Origin: Mariniflexile gromovii
Lineage (GTDB): Bacteria; Bacteroidota; Bacteroidia; Flavobacteriales; Flavobacteriaceae
Assembly: GCF_017814435.1 (NCBI RefSeq)
Contig: NZ_JAGJCB010000002.1
Coordinates: 310,001-374,000 of the forward strand
Length of the DNA: 64,000 nucleotides
Direction of reading: 5' to 3'
Position 1 is the first letter of the stretch, and each line of letters starts with the position of its first letter. A model generated the notes under the pieces. It had not been told where the DNA came from. It worked only from the letters and a program-made list of their open reading frames with translations, and did not search any database. The translations under genes and the position numbers were made by a program. Shown in pieces: positions 27,028-35,905 of this stretch.

Positions 27028-27592
27028 CACTAAAATAATTAGGTTCATATTTTCCAAAAGGAGAAACGACAAGTCTTGAAGGTTCCCTTTTTCGTAAAAC
27101 TTTACAGGGATTACCAACACATATAGAATAAGAAGGTAAATTTTTATTAACAACAGATCCTGCACCGATAATAGTACCCCTTCCTACAGTCACACCACCC
27201 AATATTGTTACATTAGCACCAATCCAATTTTCTCCCTCTATAACAATCTCTTGATTTTCTGTTATTGGACTATAATCACCACTGTTATGACTCCCCGATA
27301 TAATGGTAAGCCCTATGGCAGATTGCACGTAATCTCCAATATACACCTTATTAAATGCCCATATTTTATTATAATGTCCTAAAGCAACGTTTTTTCCAAT
27401 AAAAATGTTTTTTGGATTGAGAAACCTAAACCCCTTATCGATAAAACATTTACCTTCTAGGTGTATACCAATTATTCTAAATGTAAAAGATCGTAAAACA
27501 ATAAAGGTCTTCAGTTCTATTGCAAATAATTCAGAAAAAATATTCAGAAAATTTCTAAACACCCAAATGATGCTATTTATTAATCTTTTCAT
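27011..27592 (-). CDS. hexapeptide-repeat acyltransferase (WcaF/LacA-like)
   Basis: 193 residues. The C-terminal two-thirds shows left-handed beta-helix hexapeptides such as IGANVTILGGVTVGRGTIIG, AGSVVNKN and VGNPCKVLR (about 122-167). These are the trimeric O-acetyltransferase fold, with a catalytic-type His in GSHNSGDYSP (about 96-105). It probably O-acetylates a sugar of the repeat unit using acetyl-CoA. It overlaps the flippase gene by 20 bases and the GT10 gene by 17. Confidence 0.85.
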   Translation of the reverse strand: MKRLINSIIWVFRNFLNIFSELFAIELKTFIVLRSFTFRIIGIHLEGKCFIDKGFRFLNPKNIFIGKNVALGHYNKIWAFNKVYIGDYVQSAIGLTIISGSHNSGDYSPITENQEIVIEGENWIGANVTILGGVTVGRGTIIGAGSVVNKNLPSYSICVGNPCKVLRKREPSRLVVSPFGKYEPNYFSDEGIS

Positions 27593-28949
27593 TTTTATTT
27601 AATATTAGAGTGTCATATCCTTTAACAACCTTTATTACTTCTCGAGTACCTCCAAAAGAAAAAAACAATAAAGATATTGATGTTGCTAATAAAACTCCCC
27701 CTAAGCCAAATTGCTTAATTAGAAATATTGATAACGGTATGTTTATTATTAAACCAATTACATTGGAAATTAATTGAACTTTAATCCTCTCAATTCCATT
27801 AAGAAAAGTACCTAACATAATATTCCAAATGTTAATTATGGTAAACAGTGCTGTACTAAAAAGCAAAGTTAAAGAAAGGTTTATGTTTTTTCCTAACCAA
27901 AAATATATTAATGGTTTTGATACTAGTAACATTACAAAAACAATTGCTACAATAATAGCAAATCCTTTTAACTGGTAGTTTAAAACCTTCTTAATCCATT
28001 TATAATTGCTGTTTTCGTTAGCGTCACAGTATGCCGCCCACAAAGGAGTTAAAATTATGGTAATTACTGTGGTGGGAATAGAAAAATATTTATAAACTAT
28101 GTTGTATGGTGTCACATCAGAAGGGCTTAAAAAGTGAGAAATAATAAGTGCATCTGTTTGAAAAATAATTAATATCGAAACTTGTATAATAAAAAACTTT
28201 CCTCCAATTGAAAAAAGACCTTTGATATTGTTTTTTTTAAAACTTGAAAAAGATGGTCTTATATTATTATATTTTGTCAAAAACAAATGAATACTAACAA
28301 AAAACAATACAACTATTGGAACTAAAGAATAAATTAGCCCAATAAGAAAAAGATGGTCTCTGAGTTCTTTTTCAAACAAAAAAAACAAGGTAAGTATTAT
28401 TGTGTTTGAAAAAGCATAAATCATTGATGCCTTGGCGGGCTTATGATGGCTTAATAAAATGATGTTAATTAAATTAAAAAAGAAAGAAATGATCGTTAGC
28501 ACGAAAGTGATCCCAATAAGATTTCTTAATTCGCTGTTTAATGAATAATCTGAATTAAAAATATTAGACCAATTAACATAATTCCATGGAATAAAAAAAA
28601 CAATGCATAAGAATAGTGACAAAAACCCTATAACAATATACGCTGTACTTATATATTCTTTTGCTTTTTTAAAATTATTGTTTACAATCGCAGTGGTAAG
28701 CATATTTCTTAATCCATTTCCTATACCAACATCTAATATTTGCATCATAGACAACATGTTAAAAATAGTAATCCAAAGACCATATTTATAATTTCCTAAT
28801 ATATTTAAAGAAATAGGAATTAATAAAAAACTTATTGCAATACTATATCCTTTTATTAAAATTAGTCCAATCATATTTGTTTTAACTTTTAATGACAGTT
28901 CATTTCCAGATAAAATAAATGATTTGATATTTTCGATTTTTTTTGTCAT
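27573..28949 (-). CDS. oligosaccharide flippase (Wzx-like)
   Basis: 458 residues with 12-14 predicted membrane helices and small basic loops. It begins with a short basic cytoplasmic segment, then MIGLILIKGYSIAISFLLIP, and has the internal duplication of the MATE/polysaccharide transport superfamily. It would move lipid-linked repeat units across the inner membrane for Wzy polymerisation. It lies between FkbM and acyltransferase genes in one operon. Confidence 0.87.
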   Translation of the reverse strand: MTKKIENIKSFILSGNELSLKVKTNMIGLILIKGYSIAISFLLIPISLNILGNYKYGLWITIFNMLSMMQILDVGIGNGLRNMLTTAIVNNNFKKAKEYISTAYIVIGFLSLFLCIVFFIPWNYVNWSNIFNSDYSLNSELRNLIGITFVLTIISFFFNLINIILLSHHKPAKASMIYAFSNTIILTLFFLFEKELRDHLFLIGLIYSLVPIVVLFFVSIHLFLTKYNNIRPSFSSFKKNNIKGLFSIGGKFFIIQVSILIIFQTDALIISHFLSPSDVTPYNIVYKYFSIPTTVITIILTPLWAAYCDANENSNYKWIKKVLNYQLKGFAIIVAIVFVMLLVSKPLIYFWLGKNINLSLTLLFSTALFTIINIWNIMLGTFLNGIERIKVQLISNVIGLIINIPLSIFLIKQFGLGGVLLATSISLLFFSFGGTREVIKVVKGYDTLILNKNEKINK

Positions 28950-28992
28950 TTAAAAATTACTTGTAGATTAAAGTAATGTTTTTAATTTTAAG

Positions 28993-29820
28993 CTAGTGTT
29001 TATACCAGTTTTTAGGCAATACTACAGGCTTTTCATAATTCAAATTGTCTTTATCTAGAACATTGGGAAACTGGTCTATAAATGTTTTAGAAGTAATCCT
29101 ATCATTTCTTAAAAAGGAAAATTCTAAAACTGGAGGAATTTCAACGTTTTTATGCTTATATATTTTTGAGCAATTGTTAGGATGTAAATGCACACATGTG
29201 TGTGTTTTCAAAAGTTTTTCAAAAACAGAGCTTGCTAGTGCAAAAAACTCTTTATCCCATAATCTTTCAAGGAAATGAAACTCCAGTAAAATAACTCTAA
29301 ACTGTTTTAATAATAATTCATCTATTGATAACAATGTAAAATATTCTGCCCCTTCTATATCCATTTGCATTAGTAGGTCTTCATTTGGCTCTATATTACT
29401 ACTCCGTAACCAATCAGTAAAAGTTATAAAATCTTCATTAGATGTCGTTCCAATATGCTTTTTTATAAAATTATAATCATATTTAGATGCATCTATATTT
29501 GGTCTTTCAACACTGTTGTCTGCCATGTAAACTTGAATGCCTCTATTTAAACAATCTATTTCAAAACCACTTTCAGTATCTACACCAGGAGAGAAGCAAG
29601 TTTTAATTCCTTCCAAATCATTAGGAACCAAGTAACCTCCATCAGTAACACTCCCCATTCTAATAAGCTCTATATTTGTTTGATAAGGTCTTAAGGATTT
29701 TATGAGTTCAATAATTTTGCTTTTTTCAGTATTCTTGTTTATTTGAAAACCAAAAAAACTAAATATTTTTTTTAAATTCATCCAAACAACATTAGATGTT
29801 TTATTAATTATCTTTTTCAT
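28993..29820 (-). CDS. FkbM-family methyltransferase
   Basis: 275 residues. A Rossmann-type region with CFSPGVDTESGFEIDCL (about 87-103) binds S-adenosylmethionine. The family signature LLMQMDIEGAEYFTLLSIDE (about 154-173) holds the DIEGAE motif. FkbM-type enzymes methylate sugar hydroxyls. Placed between rfbD and the flippase, it likely methylates a residue of the repeat unit before export. Cap methylation of the chain end is an alternative. It starts 26 bases after the shortened rfbD. Confidence 0.82.
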   Translation of the reverse strand: MKKIINKTSNVVWMNLKKIFSFFGFQINKNTEKSKIIELIKSLRPYQTNIELIRMGSVTDGGYLVPNDLEGIKTCFSPGVDTESGFEIDCLNRGIQVYMADNSVERPNIDASKYDYNFIKKHIGTTSNEDFITFTDWLRSSNIEPNEDLLMQMDIEGAEYFTLLSIDELLLKQFRVILLEFHFLERLWDKEFFALASSVFEKLLKTHTCVHLHPNNCSKIYKHKNVEIPPVLEFSFLRNDRITSKTFIDQFPNVLDKDNLNYEKPVVLPKNWYKH

Positions 29821-29846
29821 TGTATATATTTATAACTATATCGAGT

Positions 29847-30653
29847 TTATAAAATCGAATTTTTTGGGCGCCTTGCAAAAGTACGATAGTTATTACTTTT
29901 AACAAGTTTTATATTTTTTAATACATCGTTTTCAATTAAAATCTGTTCTGCAAAACCGTACCACGTTACTGCTTTTTTATCACTAAAATGATAAATACCA
30001 AAACTATTATTTTGGCTTACAATTATTTGGTATATAAAACCAGATAAATTAACCGTGTTTGTTGGACACCCTATTTGTTCATCAGTAATAAAAAGTTCGT
30101 ATTCAATTTTAGCCTTTTCTAGTATTGATTTGTAAAAGTTTTTACCGTATTTTTTACTATATAACCAAGAGGTCCTTATTATAAAATATTTTTCTATGGT
30201 GCTTTGGATATACTGCTCTCCTAATAGTTTAGATTTACCATATTCGTTTATGGGATTTGGCAAATCGGTTATTGTATATGGTCCACTTTTTTCTCCATCA
30301 AAAACATAATCGGTTGATATGTGTATTAAAACGGTGTTGCTATTTTTACAAACTTCTGCTAAATTTTTAACTGCTTCTGCATTTATTTTATATGCTATTT
30401 CAGGAGTTTTTTCGGCTTGTTCTACATTGGTATAAGCAGCACAATTTATACAATAATCAAACTTGTTTGACTTAAAAAAAGACTTAACCTGACCTTTTAA
30501 TGTAATATCCAGCTTCTCTTTAGAAACAAAAACAAACTCTAAATTAACGTCGTTTTTAGAATATAATTCTTCTATGGTTTGCCCTAGTTGCCCATGGGCT
30601 CCTGTTACCAAAATAGTTGTTGCGTGCTGAACGCTTGATATTGATTTTTCCAT
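29847..30653 (-). CDS. rfbD: dTDP-4-dehydrorhamnose reductase, short C-terminus
   Basis: 268 residues. The NADPH motif GAHGQLG (18-24) and catalytic Tyr138/Lys142 in YGKSK are present, together with HISTDYVFDG. It reduces dTDP-4-keto-L-rhamnose to dTDP-L-rhamnose. The chain stops at RPKNSIL, where family members usually continue for about 20 more residues that pack on the core. The N-terminus instead carries an extra 11 or so residues. It may still work, since the missing part is not catalytic. It is last of the rfbBACD cluster, six bases after rfbC. Confidence 0.85.
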   Translation of the reverse strand: MEKSISSVQHATTILVTGAHGQLGQTIEELYSKNDVNLEFVFVSKEKLDITLKGQVKSFFKSNKFDYCINCAAYTNVEQAEKTPEIAYKINAEAVKNLAEVCKNSNTVLIHISTDYVFDGEKSGPYTITDLPNPINEYGKSKLLGEQYIQSTIEKYFIIRTSWLYSKKYGKNFYKSILEKAKIEYELFITDEQIGCPTNTVNLSGFIYQIIVSQNNSFGIYHFSDKKAVTWYGFAEQILIENDVLKNIKLVKSNNYRTFARRPKNSIL

Positions 30654-30659
30654 AAAAAA

Positions 30660-31208
30660 CTATTGTAACCCTAACGCTTTAAATGTTGGAAGTATAAGAT
30701 CTTTTTCTGAAATAATGAGTTCATCATTTGGAAAATTCCAATCTATATTCAAATCTTTATCGTGAAATATAATGCCTCCTTCTGATTCTTTGTTGTAAAA
30801 ATTATCACATTTATACGAAAAAATAGTATCGTCTTCCAACACCACAAATCCGTGGGCAAACCCTTTTGGAACAAAAAGTTGCTTTTTTTCTTTGTCGTCT
30901 AATATAAGTGAAACGTGTTTTCCAAAAGTTGAAGAATCTTTTCTAATGTCAACACAAACATCCAACACTTTACCCTTTAAAACTTGCACTAGTTTAGCTT
31001 GGGCATGTTTTCCTTTTTGGAAATGAAGCCCTCTTAATACACCTTTTAGTGATTTTGATTGATTGTCTTGGACAAAATTTGATTTGATTCCCGTTTGAGA
31101 TTCAAATATTCTTTTATTGAAACTTTCAAAGAAATACCCCCTTTCGTCTTCAAATACTTTGGGTGTAATAACAAAGCACCCTTTTAAATATGTTTCTTCA
31201 ATTATCAT
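30660..31208 (-). CDS. rfbC: dTDP-4-dehydrorhamnose 3,5-epimerase
   Basis: 182 residues, the usual length of this cupin. Arg59 and His62 in GVLRGLHFQK form the phosphate-binding and base site. KGFAHGFVVL (about 113-122) and YKCDNFYNKESEGGI (about 130-144) complete the active-site signature. It epimerises C3 and C5 of dTDP-4-keto-6-deoxyglucose. It lies five bases after rfbA. Confidence 0.93.
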   Translation of the reverse strand: MIIEETYLKGCFVITPKVFEDERGYFFESFNKRIFESQTGIKSNFVQDNQSKSLKGVLRGLHFQKGKHAQAKLVQVLKGKVLDVCVDIRKDSSTFGKHVSLILDDKEKKQLFVPKGFAHGFVVLEDDTIFSYKCDNFYNKESEGGIIFHDKDLNIDWNFPNDELIISEKDLILPTFKALGLQ

Positions 31209-31213
31209 GCTTC

Positions 31214-32068
31214 TTATAGTTGCTGAAGGTATTCACCATAACCACTTTTAAGTAATGGTTCTGCAAGTTTATGCAACTGCAATTTGTTTATATACCCCAT
31301 TTTATAAGCCACTTCTTCTATACATCCTATTTTCTGTCCTTGACGTTCTTCAATAACTTGTACAAACTGAGACGCCTGCATAAGCGATGTAAATGTCCCT
31401 GTATCTAACCAAGCAGTGCCTTTATCCAATATTTGAACTTTTAAAGTACCTTGCTTTAAATATGCTTTATTAACATCGGTAATTTCTAGTTCGCCACGTT
31501 TACTTGGTTTTATGCTTTTGGCTATTTCAACTACCGAATTATCATAAAAATAAATACCAGGAACAGCAAAGTGTGATTTTGGGCTTTCTGGTTTTTCTTC
31601 AATAGAAATAACGTTATTATTCGTGTCAAATTCTACCACGCCATAGCGTTGAGGGTCTTGCACATGGTATGCAAAAATAACGCCTCCATGTGGATTAATA
31701 GTAGCTTGCAAGGTTTCGTTTAAACCAGAACCATAAAATATATTATCACCTAAAATAAGTACTACACTATCGGTTCCTATAAAATTTTCAGCTATTAAAA
31801 AAGCTTCGGCTAAACCGTTGGGTTGTTCTTGTACTTCATACTCAAAAGTACAACCATAATCTTCACCATCACCTAAAAGTTCTTTAAATCTTGGTGTATC
31901 TTTTGAAGTTGAAATAATGAGAATTTCCCTGATTCCCGCCGACATTAATGTTGTTAACGGATAATAGATCATGGGTTTATCATAAATAGGCATGAGTTGT
32001 TTACTTACCACTTTTGTTAGTGGATGCAAACGTGTTCCTGAACCTCCTGCCAATATAATTCCCTTCAT
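31214..32068 (-). CDS. rfbA: glucose-1-phosphate thymidylyltransferase
   Basis: 284 residues. The nucleotidyltransferase loop [18 protein letters not shown] (8-25) binds d[14 protein letters not shown] (about 104-114) carries the metal-binding Asp, and EEKPESPKS the sugar-binding Glu-Lys. It makes dTDP-glucose, the first step to dTDP-rhamnose. It is directly coupled to rfbB: the rfbB stop ends one base before its start. Confidence 0.95.
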   Translation of the reverse strand: MKGIILAGGSGTRLHPLTKVVSKQLMPIYDKPMIYYPLTTLMSAGIREILIISTSKDTPRFKELLGDGEDYGCTFEYEVQEQPNGLAEAFLIAENFIGTDSVVLILGDNIFYGSGLNETLQATINPHGGVIFAYHVQDPQRYGVVEFDTNNNVISIEEKPESPKSHFAVPGIYFYDNSVVEIAKSIKPSKRGELEITDVNKAYLKQGTLKVQILDKGTAWLDTGTFTSLMQASQFVQVIEERQGQKIGCIEEVAYKMGYINKLQLHKLAEPLLKSGYGEYLQQL

Positions 32069-33115
32069 TTAATTACTATATTGTTTTTGATAGTACAATT
32101 GATACGCTCCACTAGTTACATTATGCAACCACGCTTTGTTGTTTAAATACCAATCTATCGTTTTATTTAAGCCTTCTTCAAAGGTAACTGATGGTTTCCA
32201 ACCTAATTCCTTGTTTATTTTTGAAGCATCAATAGCGTATCTTAAATCGTGTCCAGGACGGTCTTTTACGTATATTATAAGCTTTTCTGAACTTCCTTTT
32301 TCTCTGTTAAGCTTTTCATCCATTTGTTGGCACAACAGTTTAACTAAATCGATATTCTTCCATTCATTAAATCCGCCAATGTTATAGGTTTCATTGTTTT
32401 TCCCTTCATGAAATACCAAATCTATAGCAACTGCATGATCTTTAACATATAGCCAATCTCTAGTATAATTCCCATCGCCATAAACTGGTAACGGTTTATT
32501 ATTGATAATGTTATTGACAAATAAAGGAATTAACTTTTCTGGAAATTGATTTTGTCCATAATTATTAGAACAGTTTGTTATTACATATGGCATACCATAT
32601 GTTTCTCCATAGGCTCTTACAAAATGGTCTGAGCTTGCTTTAGAAGCTGAATACGGTGAATTAGGGTCGTAAGGAGTTGTTTCGGTAAATAAGCCTGTTT
32701 GCCCTAAGGAGCCATAAACCTCATCGGTACTAATATGGTAAACCAATTTGTTTTCAAAATTATCTTTCCAAGTATTCTTAAAAGCATTTAAAAGGATCAT
32801 GGTTCCTATAACGTTTGTTTTTACAAAAGCTAATGGATCTTTTATCGATCTATCCACATGAGATTCCGCTGCTAAATGGATAATTGAATCAAATTTATGC
32901 TTATTAAATAGCTCATTTATAAAAGTTTCGTTTGTAATATCTCCCTTTATGAACGTGTAATTTGGGTTGTTTTCAATATCTTTCAAATTTTCTAAATTTC
33001 CAGCATATGTAAGGGCATCTAAATTAAACATGTGATAGCTTGAGTATTTTTCAACAAATAACCTTACTACATGTGAACCGATGAAACCTGCACCTCCTGT
33101 AATCAGAATTTTCAT
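32069..33115 (-). CDS. rfbB: dTDP-glucose 4,6-dehydratase
   Basis: 348 residues. The NAD motif GGAGFIG (7-13), the catalytic Thr130-Asp131-Glu132 in HISTDEVYG, and Tyr155/Lys159 in YSASKASSDH are all present. It converts dTDP-glucose to the 4-keto-6-deoxy sugar. It is the first rfb gene and lies two bases after the Wzz-like gene. Confidence 0.95.
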   Translation of the reverse strand: MKILITGGAGFIGSHVVRLFVEKYSSYHMFNLDALTYAGNLENLKDIENNPNYTFIKGDITNETFINELFNKHKFDSIIHLAAESHVDRSIKDPLAFVKTNVIGTMILLNAFKNTWKDNFENKLVYHISTDEVYGSLGQTGLFTETTPYDPNSPYSASKASSDHFVRAYGETYGMPYVITNCSNNYGQNQFPEKLIPLFVNNIINNKPLPVYGDGNYTRDWLYVKDHAVAIDLVFHEGKNNETYNIGGFNEWKNIDLVKLLCQQMDEKLNREKGSSEKLIIYVKDRPGHDLRYAIDASKINKELGWKPSVTFEEGLNKTIDWYLNNKAWLHNVTSGAYQLYYQKQYSN

Positions 33116-33117
33116 AA

Positions 33118-34167
33118 TTACTGTTTATTGTAATTCTTAAGATAGGTGTTCAATGATAGTAATGCAAAAAACATTAACATTATGATTAGAAACAAAAATG
33201 GAATAATAAATTTATAACTTTTTAAAAGACTTTTATCTTCTACACCTTTATTGGGGAAATCAGAAATAACATTTAAAATACTAGATTTGTTGGCCTTCTC
33301 TTCATTTAGGTTTACTAAACTAGTTTTTAATTCTTCCATTTTGTTTATTAATGAAAGTTCTTTGTTTTCTTTTGCTCCATTTTCACCGAAACTAATATTA
33401 GTACCTCCTAGTTCCCGCTCTGCTTCTTTAAGCATCACCTTTTTATATAATAATTGTAGAGAATCAATTTCAACAATTTGTTTATAGTAAAGACTGTCTT
33501 GTAACTTGATATTAATATCACTGATATCTTTTTGAAGATTAAAATAATCGTTTCTAGAAATGGAATTAATAATGGAAGGTTGTATTTTTTTCGCAATATT
33601 ATTGTTAGTAGCTATTACAGTTATGGTATGAAAACGGGCATCTAAAGAATTGAAATTGTTTAGATATTCTTTCATATCTATTGCCTTTTGAGTTGTTGTA
33701 TCTAAACTTCGAATAAATTGATCAAATGATTTTACTTTTTGGTTTTCATCTGAATACGATTCTACTCTAAATTCTTTTATAGAAAAAGCCTCTTTTTCGG
33801 AAATATTTAAAGCCTCAGCTAAAGCGCTGGAATCTTTTGCTTCAGCCAATTCATTATAAAAATTGATGTTGTTATATAACTGTTGGGCGCTGTTAAAATT
33901 TGGTTCCAATACCATGGTAGAAACATATTTGCTTTGTTTGCTAGCATCTAAATAAATTCCAATGGCTAAACCAATAACACCCGCAATAGCAAACTTTATA
34001 ATATGTTTTTGAATGAATAACAAAAACAAAATTATAATCCCAAAAAACCCTTTAAAAATACTACCAATAAAATTAAAAAACCTGCTAAAAGCATTTCCAA
34101 TTAACTTAAATAATTGCCCTAAATCTACTTCTTCAGATTGCTGAGGTTTTGGTAAATCGTTACTCAT
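33118..34167 (-). CDS. Wzz-like chain-length determinant protein
   Basis: 349 residues. A cytoplasmic start rich in charged residues is followed by hydrophobic segments (about 30-75), then a long periplasmic domain with coiled coil (about 195-310, including SLINKMEELKTSLVNLNEEK), and a C-terminal membrane helix (about 318-340). This is the topology of Wzz-type polysaccharide co-polymerases, though the first helix is unusually extended. It lacks a tyrosine-kinase domain. It would set chain length together with a Wzy. It sits at the head of the polysaccharide locus. Confidence 0.78.
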   Translation of the reverse strand: MSNDLPKPQQSEEVDLGQLFKLIGNAFSRFFNFIGSIFKGFFGIIILFLLFIQKHIIKFAIAGVIGLAIGIYLDASKQSKYVSTMVLEPNFNSAQQLYNNINFYNELAEAKDSSALAEALNISEKEAFSIKEFRVESYSDENQKVKSFDQFIRSLDTTTQKAIDMKEYLNNFNSLDARFHTITVIATNNNIAKKIQPSIINSISRNDYFNLQKDISDINIKLQDSLYYKQIVEIDSLQLLYKKVMLKEAERELGGTNISFGENGAKENKELSLINKMEELKTSLVNLNEEKANKSSILNVISDFPNKGVEDKSLLKSYKFIIPFLFLIIMLMFFALLSLNTYLKNYNKQ

Positions 34168-34180
34168 ATTAAAAGTATTA

Positions 34181-35866
34181 TTAATTAAATATTTGTTCTA
34201 TTATTTTTCTTGTTATTAAATAGGTTGGTTTTACACCTGTGGTTCCTAACCCCCCTGATGCTAAGGTAGCTCCAGTTTCTAAAGGGTTGTCGCTGGCGTA
34301 ATAAGCATACCTAACTTTAACATCTGAACTAATGCTTCCTCTTACTTTAGATGCCGCTTGTATGGCTTTTTGATAATGGGCACCTTCCATTTCTAAACCA
34401 ATAACTTGCCAGGTAGAGTTGTAAAAGAATTTTAAAATGTCTTTGTTTTGTAACGATGTTCCTAAAACTGTAATCATGGTGCCTTCATACACATCAACAC
34501 CATGTCCTTCTAAATCTTGTTTAGAAAGTTCATTTTTAAAAGGGTAATTATCGGCAGTTCCTTCAAAAATATGAGCTTTCGGTATCATGATGTCGCCTTT
34601 ACCACCTTCTAGAATACCTGCTTTTCCCATAATGGAAATGGAATCTATGTTTAAATGAATATTATTACCTTTTATTTTATAAGGTTTTAATAATTCATCT
34701 ATAGTTTCGTAAGCTTGTTCACCAAAGGCATAGTCCATTACTAAAATTACTGGTTTTTCAGATGCTATCCGGTTTTCATTAACTTGAATATCCAACTTCG
34801 TGACATCAAGTTTGCTGGTATCAAAAATTTGAACATCAATCTTGGTACCCGAAGCATCTTCAATATAAATCATGCCGTTTTGCAACGCTTCTTTAGTTAC
34901 TTTGCTACGTAAATCGTTATTTTCTTTCTTACTTAAAGACTCATAAATACTATAAGCATCTTTTGAAGCTGATGTTTTTAAGGCTGTTGGTGCAAAAAGC
35001 GTATTCATAACACTATGCATGTTGGCGCTAATGATATGTATGGGTCTTTGTAATAATTTATTTTTATATAGAACTTCCTTAATAGTGTCTGCCCAAATTT
35101 CGCCATGTATATGATGCCCGAGACGTTCTCTTAAAACGGGACTAAAAGTAACGGTGCGCTTATTATTGCTTATTTGTTCTTCAATGGCTAGTTTACCTAA
35201 CCAATATACGATGTGCAACAAACGCTCTGGTTGTGTTGGTGTTGCAAAATCTTGATAAACTGAACGCAACTCGTTAAAAGTACGCCCTAAAATATTGGCC
35301 GTATGTGTTATGGCTATTTCACGTTCCTCTTGGGTTAATTTCTTTTTTGATGAAACAGCTTTTTCTAGTTTTGTCCAATCTCTAGTTGTTGCCCCACTTT
35401 CATCAATTAAAACGCGATTGCTAATTTTATGTGATTCAATAAAAATAAAAGTGATGTGCGTTAAAATATCATAGATTTCAGATCGACCGCGCGTAATCTC
35501 AATATTCATTTGCTCTTCATCAATTCTATAGCAATTACGCCTTCTTTTTTCTGGAATTATGGGTTTGAAATGAGAGTTGGAATACCCCTCATCACTCGTT
35601 AAATTAATAAACGTACACTCTTCAATACCAGTGGGAAGCCTATCAATAACGTAAAGCAAGCCTTCCAACTCAGCTTTTTCTTCACCTATAGAGCCATAAA
35701 TTTCTGGTCGTAAAAGCAATAAGGATTGACGCAGCGTTTCACCCGAAATGCCCATAGGTTTATAAAAGCCTCTATTGAATAAATGCCGCATGGTAACATA
35801 CATCCGCTCAATAGCATTCGAGCTTTCTTGTGCTCGCGTTCTTTCGTGATGTTTTTTGTTGCTCAT
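34181..35866 (-). CDS. DUF6909 protein
   Basis: 561 residues, soluble, with no signal peptide. I recognise it only as a flavobacterial family, DUF6909. Visible features are an N-terminal helical region with RMYVTMRHLFNRGFYKPMG (about 22-40) and a C-terminal alpha/beta region containing VILVMDYAFGEQAYE, SIMGKAGILEGGKGDIMIPK (about 409-428) and GLEMEGAHYQKAI (about 492-504). The latter patterns recall phosphorylase or nucleosidase-type active sites, but this is only a resemblance. It lies 14 bases before the Wzz-like gene. Confidence 0.68.
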   Translation of the reverse strand: MSNKKHHERTRAQESSNAIERMYVTMRHLFNRGFYKPMGISGETLRQSLLLLRPEIYGSIGEEKAELEGLLYVIDRLPTGIEECTFINLTSDEGYSNSHFKPIIPEKRRRNCYRIDEEQMNIEITRGRSEIYDILTHITFIFIESHKISNRVLIDESGATTRDWTKLEKAVSSKKKLTQEEREIAITHTANILGRTFNELRSVYQDFATPTQPERLLHIVYWLGKLAIEEQISNNKRTVTFSPVLRERLGHHIHGEIWADTIKEVLYKNKLLQRPIHIISANMHSVMNTLFAPTALKTSASKDAYSIYESLSKKENNDLRSKVTKEALQNGMIYIEDASGTKIDVQIFDTSKLDVTKLDIQVNENRIASEKPVILVMDYAFGEQAYETIDELLKPYKIKGNNIHLNIDSISIMGKAGILEGGKGDIMIPKAHIFEGTADNYPFKNELSKQDLEGHGVDVYEGTMITVLGTSLQNKDILKFFYNSTWQVIGLEMEGAHYQKAIQAASKVRGSISSDVKVRYAYYASDNPLETGATLASGGLGTTGVKPTYLITRKIIEQIFN

Positions 35867-35885
35867 GCTTGTTTTTTTAACGGGG

Positions 35886-35893
35886 CAAATGTA
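35886..35893 (-). promoter_or_regulatory. -7 box for DUF6909 and the polysaccharide locus
   Basis: On the minus strand TACATTTG matches TAnnTTTG and lies 20 bases upstream of the DUF6909 ATG, inside the 39-base gap after the GH3-type gene. It is a candidate main promoter for DUF6909 and the polysaccharide genes. Confidence 0.45.
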
Positions 35894-35905
35894 CTACTTT
35901 TTTGT

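Noticed and set aside
27028-27165. Longer N-terminus of the GT10 protein
   Set aside because: It would lie inside the acyltransferase gene and encodes a hydrophobic stretch not expected in GT10. The ATG at 27027 is a normal operon overlap.
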